Of a stretch of 64,000 nucleotides of DNA, positions 10,523 to 21,808 are shown one piece after another. A program made the translations under genes and the position numbers. The stretch is from Pyropia haitanensis (lineage: Eukaryota; Rhodophyta; Bangiophyceae; Bangiales; Bangiaceae), in assembly GCA_008729055.1 (NCBI GenBank), contig SDUX01000005.1, positions 2,724,955-2,788,954 of the forward strand. Direction: 5' to 3'. The notes beneath the pieces are model-generated. The model ran no database searches. It saw only the letters and a program-made list of their open reading frames with translations, and was not told the origin of the DNA. Position 1 is the first letter of the stretch. Each line of letters opens with the position of its first letter.

Positions 10523-11300
10523 GCCATGCGCAGCGGGGGCGCGGGAGGACGGGCACTGTCCATTCCCGGTTCTCTACGGTCCAGCCGCAGGCCAGCAATC
10601 ACCTGCGTGGCAGCCACCAATCCACTCAGGTCTAACATCCAATAAAAAAAAGAGCCACGACTCGTATGTGACTCGTCAGATACAGCCCAGGGGAACAGAA
10701 TAACGTAAAGCACCACATAAGATGCCTCTACCGCCCCTCGACGACGCAGCCACGAGTAGCCATCGAAGACGGATCGAACAGACGCGCCGCTAGAACAAAA
10801 AAAAAGAAGATAGAGCACGGACAGTGCCTGCATGGTTCCCTGACCGCCCACTCGAGGCCGCCCGGGACCTCCGATTCGACACCATCGTCGCAGATGGAGC
10901 CGCGCGCGGACAGAAACCAAGAGCGATGCGGGAGAGCAAGACGCGCAGGCACACGCGCGCGCACGCGGCTGTGCCAGAAAAGGCGCGTGCGTCCACGGTT
11001 GGCACTGAGGCCGCGCGCCCGCAAAAAATGGCACCGGGTTGGGCATGCCTCTGAGCAAAGCTCAAGTCAACAAATTACAATCTGAATTACTCAGATGCTC
11101 ACAATTGCATTCCTGTCCTGAAGTTGCGCGGTCCGATGAAGTCAAACAAATGTCGTCCTATGATATGCGAGGTACAGCGTCCCACTGCTCATATCGTGCA
11201 AAACCTGTCCTATCACCGCTCCCACCGCCCCAGGAAACAGAGCCGTGAAAGACCGCTGGCCGGATGAATGCATGCTAAGATGTACCAAGAGCTCAAGACA
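10523..11300. other. no gene called
   Basis: Overlapping open frames on both strands read as Pro/Arg-rich low complexity. I see no domain, tRNA or element end that I could support. Confidence 0.35.
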
Positions 11301-11301
11301 C

Positions 11302-13392
11302 CTACTCGGTACTAAACACGTCTCTGTTGTACAAAACAACATGACGCTGTCTCACTAATAGAGTTCCCACGACAGCTTCAATGGACTGCACGTTCACGTA
11401 CCGCATTGCGCCCCCCAAACTTGTGAAGCACTCAGTGTCCTGACGCTTCTCGGCCAGCCCAGCCCTCCCGTGACGATCCGCCGCTGACTTCACGCACTCG
11501 ATATAAGCAAAGGCTTACGGCATACCGTCAATAAGGACCACTGAGTAGAGGTGGACTGCCCCGTACACGCTCACGTCTACGCGTTGAACTCCCTGTCCGC
11601 GCCTTGCTGCTTGTCGGACATGAGAGCGGACGCGAACCAGGTGGTCTCGTCGGCGGTCACCGACGTCCTCGGATGACGACACAGCCCCCGCAATTTGGGA
11701 ATTTGCGAGACGCAGCCGGAAGTACTTCTTGGCGAAAATGCGATCCGGAATATTTGAGGCCTGCTCCAATGCAAGTACGTCCTTCATCGTTGAAAGCTCT
11801 TGTCCAATCAAATCAGCAGCGTTCCGCGTCGGAGGAAGGAGGTCCACTTTTGGCTGCGACGAAAGACAATAAGTGCCAGCGGGGTCCCGATTCTGTCGTG
11901 GAAGAGGTTTTCCAGTAGCTTGCGATCAACTTTCAGCCACGTTTGCGTCCGCAAAGCTTGCAACCAGCTCCGCAGAGTACTTGGCGGATCCTGACATTGT
12001 CAAAGAGGCCTACGGAAAACGCCGCTACCGGACGAGACGCGACAGCGTACCGAGAAGGCGCTCAGCAAGAAACTGCCAGTACGACCACGCAGGCCCGCAG
12101 GAACGGAGGTTGGCTGTGACGTCCAGCAACGCCACGATGGTAGGTCGGCAGAGCCGAAGGCGTTCCTCCTTGACTGCAAAATCGTGCGTGTAGTACTTGT
12201 GACAAAAAGCTCCAAGGAGCTTGTCCGCCTCGTGCAACTCTTCTTCTGTCACCGCGCTTGGCATGAAAATGAGGCGTCCGGCACGACATAGCAGCATGAA
12301 AATCTTGAAAAACTCATCCGGAATTCGGCCGTCAAGTACAACTTCGCCGACGCTCAGGAGGAAGTACATCCAGTCAATCGCTTTGAATGACCCGGAATGC
12401 TTGTGGATGTCGCGCCGTGCGCGAGTTTGACTGCTCGGCACTGTAGACCGGCCCGCCTTCACATCCTTGCCAATCGCCTCGCGGACAGCAGTGCTAATAA
12501 CCCAGGGTTGGTCGTCTCCGAGTTGCTCGTTCTGCCCTGAAATCAGCTCCCACAGACGGGGCACCACGTTGCACAAAAACAGGTGCATTGTGTCCTACGG
12601 GACGAGCTCTGGTCCAAACTCCCACAAGTACCGCACAGCTGGGTACCGCAGCTTGTTGGCAGGACATGGCGCAGAGAAGAGAGGATGGCCCTTGAATCCC
12701 TCTTTCTGTGCCAGCGTCCGCACGGCAGCCTTGCTCTATCTGGACGTGCGCGCGTCTTTGACCCTCGTGGCGCTAGCGGCGACGCTGGCCGCCGTCCGCC
12801 GGGGTTTGGTGTTCCCCTTGACGTCAAAACGTCGACGCTTCGCCGGGGAAGGGTGTTGGGGATCGTACGGGGGGTCAAACGAGGGATAGTAGTAGCGGGT
12901 GCGCGTAAGGACACCGGCGAAAATCCGAAACCGGCAAGGATACTCCCCGTTTTCCCCGATAGCGTTCAGGAGCTTGTCACCTGCCGGCATGTCCGCAGTG
13001 AACTGGACGACCAAGCCCTGGATGGTTCGGGGTTCGTCGAAGCCGGCGACGGTCATGCCAGGCACACCTGCCGCCAAGAGGTTGAGCTCTTCGGCAATTG
13101 GATCTAGAAATGATTCCAAATCTGCCGGTTGACGTGGTCCGGGCGTAACTCCCAACAGCAATTGCGACACGACTCGAACTCTTGAACCTGGATCAATGTT
13201 GAGAATCATGGCAATAATCGGCCAATCTTCAAAACAGCGCTGCTTCCACGCTTGGAAGCCGTCTGTCGAAATGCTCAGCGCAATACACGTGTCGGACAAG
13301 AAGTAGTGTATAGTCACCAGCTTGCGGAAGATAGCGCCGTCGAATCCATGTCGCAGTGCATCGGGTGGCCCCGCCGCAGCTGCTTCACGTGC
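11302..13392 (-). pseudogene. CACTA (tnp2) transposase, six in-frame stops, 5' end lost
   Basis: This is a Transposase_21/tnp2-type transposase of a CACTA element. It aligns along its length with the second copy at 31498-37255. Recognisable parts are ALSISTDGFQAWKQ, WPIIAMILNI and TPGPRQPADLESFLDPIAEE. Further on come DTMHLFLCNVVPRLWEL, CGPAWSYWQFLAERLLGTLS and YVNVQSIEAVVGTLL. The coding sequence stays in one frame for about 2.1 kb but is hit by TAG at 12736-12738, 12595-12597, 12025-12027 and 12010-12012, TGA at 11926-11928 and TAA at 11515-11517. Two of these stops stand where the other copy has Tyr, and the TGA stands near a Trp. Homology ends exactly at 13392, where an LTR begins, so the N-terminal third is missing. 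Confidence 0.85.
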
Positions 13393-13913
13393 TGTAGCAG
13401 TACGGCTACGCCGACCCACAACTTGTGGGGGCGGAACACGCACGCTCGGGTCCCAACTTGGAACACCGGAAGCAACCCGTGTAACACCAACACGCGACTT
13501 GCGTGTGACGAGTGGCCGACTCGCCAAGGCACGAACAAGATGTGTCGGAGCCAGACGGAGTTTACTTGGCAGCCAAGGGAGGCCCTCCCCGCCTTGCTGT
13601 CCCGCGCATATAAGCCCTCGTGTGCACGCATACGCGCGCACACCCCTCGCAAAACACGCAAAAAATGAACACTCAGACCACCCAATAAAAAGGCTCCACA
13701 ATCAAAGCAAGCAAGCGTAGAAATCCGTCTGGCTCCCGCGCGAAAATCCCCAAAAGACAAACCACTGCAATACTCTGCAAATGGGGTGCCGAAAGTCCCA
13801 GTCGGAATTTCGAGCTGAAACCGGAATGTTTCACTCATGGGTCAGGTGAAATGCAATCTCAATTCTGAGCCAGGTGCTCCGCATATTCAAACCCAGATTC
13901 GGGGTTTGTCACA
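13393..13913 (+). mobile_element. LTR, copy a (521 bp), no target duplication
   Basis: It starts TGTAGCAGTACGGC and ends GGGTTTGTCACA, the TG..CA of an LTR. Copies b (35063-35587) and c (49583-50104) are full-length matches. Inside are a TATA box (TATAAG, 13609-13614) and, about 75 bp on, AATAAA (13684-13689), so U3-R-U5 runs on the plus strand. The 5-bp flanks (cgtgc / gacgg) differ, unlike those of b and c. The CACTA pseudogene is on the left and a satellite on the right, which suggests recombination or deletion at the right end. Confidence 0.85.
13609..13614 (+). promoter_or_regulatory. TATA box of LTR copy a
   Basis: TATAAG in gcgcatataagccctcg is conserved as TATAAA at 35283-35288 in copy b. 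An AATAAA follows about 75 bp downstream in both. Confidence 0.6.
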
Positions 13914-16900
13914 GACGGGGAACCAGCGTCTCCCGCCACACAATTAGCAAGCGGTGCACGCGGGCGGGGGGATGTTGGTGGGTGGACGGGGGACCAGCGT
14001 CTCCCGCCACACAATTAGCGAGCGGTGCACGCGGGCGGGGGGACGTTGGTGGGTGGACGCGGGACCAGCGTCTCCCGCCACACAATTAGCGAGCGGTGCA
14101 CGCGGGCGGGGGAGTTTGGTTGGTGCCCGCGGGACCAGCGTCTCCCGCCACACAATTAGCGAGCGGTGCACGCGGGCGGGGGGACGTTGGTGGGTGGACG
14201 GGGGACCAGCGTCTCCCGCCACACAATTAGCGAGCGGTGCACGCGGGCGGGGGGACGTTGGTGGGTGGACGGGGGACCAGCGTCTCCCGCCACACAATTA
14301 GCGAGCGGTGCACGCGGGCGGGGGGAGTTTGGTTGGTGCCCGCGGGACCAGCGTCTCCCGCCACACAATTAGCGAGCGGTGCACGCGGGCGGGGGGACGT
14401 TGGTGGGTGGACGGGGGACCAGCGTCTCCCGCCACACAATTAGCGAGCGGTGCACGCGGGCGGGGGGGCGTTGGTGGGTGGACGTGGGACCAGCGTCTCC
14501 CGCCACACAACTAGCGAGCGGTGCACGCGGGCGGGGGGACGTTGGTGGGTGGACGCGGGACCAGCGTCTCCCGCCACACAATTAGCGAGCGGTGCACGCG
14601 GGCGGGGGGGCGTTGGTGGGTGGACGGGGGACCAGCGTCTCCCGCCACACAATTAGCGAGCGGTGCACGCGGGCGGGGGGACGTTGGTGGGTGGACGGGG
14701 GACCAGCGTCTCCCGCCACACAATTAGCGAGCGGTGCACGCGGGCGGGGGGACGTTGGTGGGTGGACGCGGGACCAGCGTCTCCCGCCACACAATTAGCG
14801 AGCGGTGCACGCGGGCGGGGGGACGTTGGTGGGTGGACGGGGGACCAGCGTCTCCCGCCACACAATTAGCGAGCGGTGCACGCGGGCGGGGGGACGTTGG
14901 TGGGTGGACGCGGGACCAGCGTCTCCCGCCACACAATTAGCGAGCGGTGCACGCGGGCGGGGGGATGTTGGTGGGTGGACGGGGGACCAGCGTCTCCCGC
15001 CACACAATTAGCAAGCGGTGCACGCGGGCGGGGGGACGTTGGTGGGTGGACGGGGGACCAGCGTCTCCCGCCACACAATTAGCGAGCGGTGCACGCGGGC
15101 GGGGGGAGTTTGGTTGGTGCCCGCGGGACCAGCGTCTCCCGCCACACAATTAGCGAGCGGTGCACGCGGGCGGGGGGACGTTGGTGGGTGGACGGGGGAC
15201 CAGCGTCTCCCGCCACACAATTAGCGAGCGGTGCACGCGGGCGGGGGGACGTTGGTGGGTGGACGGGGGACCAGCGTCTCCCGCCACACAATTAGCGAGC
15301 GGTGCACGCGGGCGGGGGGGCGTTGGTGGGTGGACGGGGGACCAGCGTCTCCCGCCACACAATTAGCGAGCGGTGCACGCGGGCGGGGGGACGTTGGTGG
15401 GTGGACGGGGGACCAGCGTCTCCCGCCACACAATTAGCGAGCGGTGCACGCGGGCGGGGGGAGTTTGGTTGGTGCCCGCGGGACCAGCGTCTCCCGCCAC
15501 ACAATTAGCGAGCGGTGCACGCGGGCGGGGGGACGTTGGTGGGTGGACGGGGGACCAGCGTCTCCCGCCACACAATTAGCAAGCGGTGCACGCGGGCGGG
15601 GGGACGTTGGTGGGTGGACGGGGGACCAGCGTCTCCCGCCACACAATTAGCGAGCGGTGCACGCGGGCGGGGGGAGTTTGGTTGGTGCCCGCGGGACCAG
15701 CGTCTCCCGCCACACAATTAGCGAGCGGTGCACGCGGGCGGGGGGACGTTGGTGGGTGGACGGGGGACCAGCGTCTCCCGCCACACAATTAGCGAGCGGT
15801 GCACGCGGGCGGGGGGACGTTGGTGGGTGGACGGGGGACCAGCGTCTCCCGCCACACAATTAGCAAGCGGTGCACGCGGGCGGGGGGACGTTGGTGGGTG
15901 GACGGGGGACCAGCGTCTCCCGCCACACAATTAGCGAGCGGTGCACGCGGGCGGGGGGAGTTTGGTTGGTGCCCGCGGGACCAGCGTCTCCCGCCACACA
16001 ATTAGCGAGCGGTGCACGCGGGCGGGGGGACGTTGGTGGGTGGACGGGGGACCAGCGTCTCCCGCCACACAATTAGCGAGCGGTGCACGCGGGCGGGGGG
16101 ACGTTGGTGGGTGGACGCGGGACCAGCGTCTCCCGCCACACAATTAGCGAGCGGTGCACGCGGGCGGGGGGATGTTGGTGGGTGGACGGGGGACCAGCGT
16201 CTCCCGCCACACAATTAGCGAGCGGTGCACGCGGGCGGGGGGACGTTGGTGGGTGGACGGGGGACCAGCGTCTCCCGCCACACAATTAGCGAGCGGTGCA
16301 CGCGGGCGGGGGGACGTTGGTGGGTGGACGGGGGACCAGCGTCTCCCGCCACACAATTAGCGAGCGGTGCACGCGGGCGGGGGGACGTTGGTGGGTGGAC
16401 GGGGGACCAGCGTCTCCCGCCACACAATTAGCGAGCGGTGCACGCGGGCGGGGGGACGTTGGTGGGTGGACGGGGACCAGCGTCTCCCGCCACACAATTA
16501 GCGAGCGGTGCACGCGGGCGGGGGGACGTTGGTGGGTGGACGGGGGACCAGCGTCTCCCGCCACACAATTAGCAAGCGGTGCACGCGGGCGGGGGGACGT
16601 TGGTGGGTGGACGGGGGACCAGCGTCTCCCGCCACACAATTAGCGAGCGGTGCACGCGGGCGGGGGGAGTTTGGTTGGTGCCCGCGCGACCAGCGTCTCC
16701 CGCCACACAATTAGCGAGCGGTGCACGCGGGCGGGGGACGTTGGTGGGTGGACGGGGGACCAGCGTCTCCCGCCACACAATTAGCGAGCGGTGCACGCGG
16801 GCGGGGGGGCGTTGGTGGGTGGACGGGGGACCAGCGTCTCCCGCCACACAATTAGCGAGCGGTGCACGCGGGCGGGGGGGCGTTGGTGGGTGGACGGGGG

Positions 16901-17244
16901 ACCAGCGTCTCCCGCCACACAATTAGCGAGCGGTGCACGCGGGCGGGGGGACGTTGGTGGGTGGACGGGGGACCAGCGTCTCCCGCCACACAATTAGCGA
17001 GCGGTGCACGCGGGCGGGGGGACGTTGGTGGGTGGACGGGGGACCAGCGTCTCCCGCCACACAATTAGCGAGCGGTGCACGCGGGCGGGGGGACGTTGGT
17101 GGGTGGACGGGGGACCAGCGTCTCCCGCCACACAATTAGCGAGCGGTGCACGCGGGCGGGGGGACGTTGGTGGGTGGACGGGGGACCAGCGTCTCCCGCC
17201 ACACAATTAGCGAGCGGTGCACGCGGGCGGGGGGATGTTGGTGG
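13914..17244. repeat. 71-bp satellite, about 47 copies
   Basis: A tandem array with a 71-bp period (rarely 70) begins directly at the end of LTR copy a. It stops inside the integrase region of a gypsy element. The constant part is about accagcgtctcccgccacac plus aattagcgagcggtgcacgc. The variable part is mostly gacgttggtgggtggacggg. A distinct variant (gagtttggttggtgcccgcg) occurs in seven units, near 14111, 14324, 15104, 15459, 15672, 15956 and 16665. Because 71 is not a multiple of 3, all frames cycle and the apparent ORFs on both strands are artefacts. Repeat identity is very high, so the expansion is recent. Confidence 0.97.
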
Positions 17245-20097
17245 CGGATCTGTCGCAGGGAAGAGGCGCATAGTGGACGTCTCCCTGGCCTCCATGAGTC
17301 GGTTTTGTGCGCAAGTCGCGCACGAGGCCACATGCCCATACACATCAGCCACAAGTGATGGCCAATAATATTTTTTCCTCAGGGTCTGGCACAACTTAGG
17401 CGACCCTGGGTGGGCACCCAACGGTGAAGAGTGTTCCCGTCGGAGGATGTCCTTCCTCAGACTCTCGGGAACAACAACTTGTTGTTCTCCTTGGGTATGT
17501 CCCCGCCGGCATAAAATGCCGTCTTTACTGAACAAGAACCGAGTTGGTTCGGGGCTGTCCAACTCCTTGAGTTTCAGACAGAGTTTGTCAGACTCTTGTG
17601 CCTGGACGAGTTTGTATTCAGGCAGGGGTAGGAGGCGGGCCATCTCTGGCCGCCTCGGGTCGAGCACTGACCCCGACCGTGTGGTGACTCCCACATGAGG
17701 GATTTCCTCTGGGATGGGTACTGAGTCGTACCCGTCCGACGGTATGCGTGACATCGCGTCCGCAACCGCGTGCTGTTGACCCGACTTATACTCAACGTCG
17801 AAGTCAAACTCAGCGAGGCGAAGTCGCCATCGATTGAGTCGGTTGTTCGAGCACGCTGTAGTGGTGAGTATCCACTTCAGGGCTCGGTGGTCACACCGAA
17901 TGAAGAACCTCCCTCCTTCGATGTAGGGCCGTAGCATGGTGACTGCCCATACTACGCCCAGGCCTTCCAGCTCCGTCACAGTGTAGTTCTTCTGTGCCGG
18001 GGACAGGCCCGTACTGTAGTACCCCACGGGCAGGTACTCGCCCGTGGTCTGTTGTTGGAGCAAGCAACCACCAAGTTGGTCGTAACTCGCGTCCACATCT
18101 ATGAAGTAGTGCCCCCCGAGTCTGGGGATGGCCAACACCGGCGGGTTGCAAAGAAGTTCTTTCAACCTCTGAAACGCTTCTCGCTCCTCTTGGGTCGGAG
18201 GGTCGAGGCGCTTGGGCCGCTTGGGACTTACCAAGCGGTTCACGGGTGCAGACACTTTGGCAAAGTTCGCCGTGAAGCGTCTGTACACATTGCACATGCC
18301 CAGAAAACTCCTGAGCTGTGTTTGCGTCACGGGTTAACTTGCCCGACGCAGTGCCACGAGGTTCTTCTCGTTGACACTGATGCTACCTGGTCGAACCACA
18401 TGAACTAGGTAGGCCACCTCATTACTGAAGAGGTGGCACTTGGCTGGCTTTAGTGTCACTCCTGCCCTACTCAGCAGGGTGAACACATTGTTCAAGTGGG
18501 ACAAGTGTTCTTCGGCAGTGCCGGAGAACACAACGATGTCGTCTAAATAGACGAAGGCATACTGCCATTTGACTCCGGCAAGTATCATGTCAATAGCACG
18601 CTGAAAAGTCGCAGGTGCATTGCATAGCCCAAACGGCAACCTCTCGCACTGATAAACTCCACAGTGACACGTGAAGGCCGTGAGTGGCCGATCCTCCTTA
18701 CGTATGGGGATCTGCCAGTACCCCGCGTTGCAGTCCAACGTGGAGAAGATCTTCGCCTCACAAAGTGAGTCAAGGCAATCGTCCATGCGGGGTAAAGAGT
18801 AACTGTCCTTTACCGTCCGTTCATTCAACTTGCGGTAGTCAATACAAAACCGCATGGTGCCGTCGGGTTTGGGCACTAGGACTATGGGGCTGGCCTACTC
18901 GCCTGAGCTTGGCTCAATGACCCCAAGGTCCTTCATCCGTTGGACCTGCTTCCGGGTAAGTTCCCGAGAGGCAGGGCCCATACGGTAGGGGTTCAAGCGG
19001 ACTGGCTTGACCCCAGGCTTCAACACGATTCTGTGTTCGGTGGCCTTGATGAGTCCAAGGTCACCATTCCACAAGTTGTGGTGCTTTTGGATGAGTTGAT
19101 CCAAGCAATCATGCAGGCTTTTCGGGACATTTTCCCGATGCACCGTCGGCGAGTCTGCCGACGGCTTTGGGTCCAGAGGAAAGGGAGTCTTCTCTTCCAT
19201 CGCCTTCCACTGCTGTTGAGTCACAGCGGTGACATTTCCCTCGTGGGTGGAGATGCTCGCAATCTTCATTCCACGGGGGATGCGTCGAGGAGTCTTCGAC
19301 ACGTTGAGGATTTCGACAACCCAGGTCTGGTCAGTCCCACAAATCATGGGTACAGGTGCAACTTGCACCTGGTGCTTCTCATATGTCTTGTCGAGGGGGA
19401 ATACAAACCCATTTCCCTGAAACGATGTACGAACTTGTACATACGTCCTCGACCGGGGAGGAATGCACACTCCCTTGAGCACATGCACCGACTCAGTGCT
19501 GCCATCTGTCTTGAGAGAACTCTCCCGTGGCTTGGGAGTCTTTGGGGAGACAGTGGCCTCTTTACGCAAGATGGGGACAGTTTCCCCGTTGAGCATGCGA
19601 ATAAACCCTTCGGGTCCCCGGACTTCCGGTACGTGGGTGTCCACGTTGTCGGTACCCAGGAGTACTGGGACCGACATGCGTGGTACAACCCCAAAGGTCA
19701 CCTCAGTCTGGTATGACCCAATGCATACACTCAATGCAATTGAACCCACAATGCGGAGGAGTCCTCCATTGACATCAAACATACGCCATGTCGAGCGGTC
19801 AACTTGACTCACCTTGACTCCCTCAGGCAACAACTCTTGCCTGATGAGGGATACCGGCGAACCCGTGTCGACTACGACACGGGAAGCAAACTCATACCCA
19901 TAGTACAGCCAAAGTCTGGCTGCGACTTGGTAGTTACTCCCTACCAAGACAGATACGATCCGACTTGGGTCGTATCGCCGCGAGGGGGCCTTGCCTTCAG
20001 GTCTCACCCCGCAAGGGCGTTGTAAGAGCTTCACCCTCCCATGAGTCGGCGTTGGGTGAAGTTCCCCTTGGCCTGCCGCCGAGGTCTGTGGGGTCAA
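17245..20097 (-). pseudogene. Ty3/gypsy pol: protease, RT, RNase H, partial integrase
   Basis: This minus-strand polyprotein of a Ty3/gypsy LTR retrotransposon has its domains in gypsy order. A retropepsin is seen in VVVDTGSPVSLIRQELL (about 19880). Reverse transcriptase follows with FCIDYRKLN and YLDDIVVFSG (about 18550), then RNase H with YTVTELEGLGVVWAV. Last is the integrase zinc module HPGSPKLCQTLRKKYYWP with CATCAQNR. The integrase core is absent because the satellite begins at 17244. The frame is interrupted by TAG at 18895-18897 (where the family has the Trp of WASPIVLV) and by TAA at 18334-18336. No frameshift is seen in this part. It is a dead, 3'-truncated copy. Its own LTRs were not identified. 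Confidence 0.9.
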
Positions 20098-20111
20098 CTC
20101 GACTCCAGCGG

Positions 20112-21808
20112 CTAGGCGTTTCCCACACCCGAGTCGGATGAGGAAGGGGTACTCTCACTCGAGCTTGAGGTGGGTGCCTCCCCCTCCTCAAGACTCTTGT
20201 CAGTCCCCTCCGGCCCGTGTTGGGTGATGGCACCAAACCGAGTTGGGTTGGAGCGGGAACTCCGGGGAGTTCCCCGGGTCCCAAGACTCATGCTGCGAGC
20301 CAAGATGGCTCGCAGACGCGAGTCCAAGGCGGGGCACTGGGAAGCCCAGTGACCCGTCTTCGAGCACTGCCAACACGGCCGGTCGCTCTTCGATGTCGAT
20401 GGCGTCGCCTTTCCCTGGGGAGTTTCCGGGATGGCCGCCACGACATCTGCTTCCTCTTGTGTCGAGAGAGCAGCCTCTGCCGGGCGTACCCGAGGGTACT
20501 GGGCCGTTGGTCCGACACGATCCAACGGTATTCTTCGCCCTTGGTTTGGGCGACGCGGGCCAACTCGGCCAGCGTCATGCCAGGCGTGTTGCGCTCGCGC
20601 ACAGTCGCGCGAGCGGAACGGTGGACACCCTCCACATAACGCCCTTTGATGACGCCTTGTGGATGAATAAATCCACAAAGGACGTTCAGCTGACGGAGTC
20701 TCTCAGCGAACGTCCGCTCGTCCTCACCCTCACTCTGGGTGGCACGATTAAACTCCTCTACCTGCGCGGCGAGAGACGCATCGTCCGCGCGGTAGCGCAA
20801 CATCCAGTTGATCAACTCCAAGTAGGAGGAGACCTCACCGGAATTGCCGCCATGCCGACTTGGCATGACGCTCATCACCTCGGAGCGGAGTGGCTCCTTG
20901 GTGAAGTCCTGAAGCATGAAGAACGCCTCTGCTTCAGAGACATCATTGTCATCGCAGGCTTTTGCGAACTTACGCAAAAACTGGAAGACCTTCAGTGGCG
21001 GGGTCCCGTCCCACTCAGACCGGACCCCAAAAGACTGAGCCACGTCCTTCTTGCGCCGGCCCAGATTATGGGCCTGGCGGTTCGTGTAGGTCACCGACTT
21101 GTTGACCAACGCGTACGTCTCACAGTCGAAGACGTCCGCGTATAGACGATTGTTAACCACGATCTTCTTGGGAATCTCCCGGACTTTAAAACGATCCCGT
21201 GGCTCCTGCCGTCCATGTCGGACGGCCTCCTCCCCACTCGACGCCTCGCTCGAGTGGGAAGGCGAACGAGAACGGTACTCTCGGCGGGGAGCAACTTACT
21301 TCCCACGCCGCTCATGCCGGGAGGCCTGCCCAGGCGCAGGAGACTTTTCCTGTAGCGCCCGCCCCACCTCCTCACGCACAACTTGTGCGATGGCTGTCAC
21401 CACACTGGCATCCAGGCTCCCAGTGGACCCCGGCGGAGCTCGACTTGAGCTACCGCCCGGTCCATCCGGAACCAAAGGGGGCGCGGACTCGCCGTCCCGG
21501 GGTACGGAGCCTCTGCCCCCAGCACCCAAGGCCGGCAGTCCCGTGCCGAACAGAGTGTCATCGTCCTCCGGTAGGGGCACCTCAGCCGGAGTCTGGCTCG
21601 GCACACCCGCCGGAAGAGGGCGACCTCCGCTCGAGTCGACGGAGGATGGCGCGGGTCGGAACCTGGCCGAACGCCGAGGGGGTCGCCCCTGGCGACCCGA
21701 CTCATACACGCTGCCCGTCCTGGGGGGTAGTCCGCCCAGAGGGGGACGCGTCTGCTCCCCCTCCCCAGGTACAAACGGCGCGGCGGGAGAGTCTTCCGCG
21801 CCCGCCAT
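20112..21808 (-). pseudogene. gypsy gag with CCHC zinc knuckle, one stop and one frameshift
   Basis: This is the Gag polyprotein of the same gypsy element, the structural protein that packages the RNA. From ATG 21808 the frame gives MAGAEDSPAAPF and a Pro/Ser-rich part, then a TAA at 21296-21298. It continues in frame through the helical Gag core (FLRKFAKACDDNDVSEAEAF, later YLELINWMLRYRADDASLA). Near 20490 it shifts to the frame that carries CWQCSKTGHWASQCP, a CCHC knuckle, and ends at 20112. The TAA lies in a perfect GTAAGT string, so a spliced or degenerate origin is possible. Gag, then protease, then RT order is typical of gypsy. Confidence 0.8.

Noticed and set aside
9706..11058. 450-codon minus ORF
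   Set aside because: It overlaps member 1 of the two-copy family in another frame and reads as Pro/Arg low complexity.
13393..13913. LTR copy a as the 3' LTR of the gypsy element at 17-23 kb
   Set aside because: Its TATA box and AATAAA run on the plus strand while the gypsy genes run on the minus strand.
13954..17210. Dozens of 68-70 aa ORFs on both strands
   Set aside because: They are frames cycling through the 71-bp satellite. They repeat every 71 bp on both strands and carry no independent coding signal.
13914..17244. CRISPR-like array
   Set aside because: The whole 71-bp unit is repeated, with no unique spacers, and the context is eukaryotic with no cas genes.
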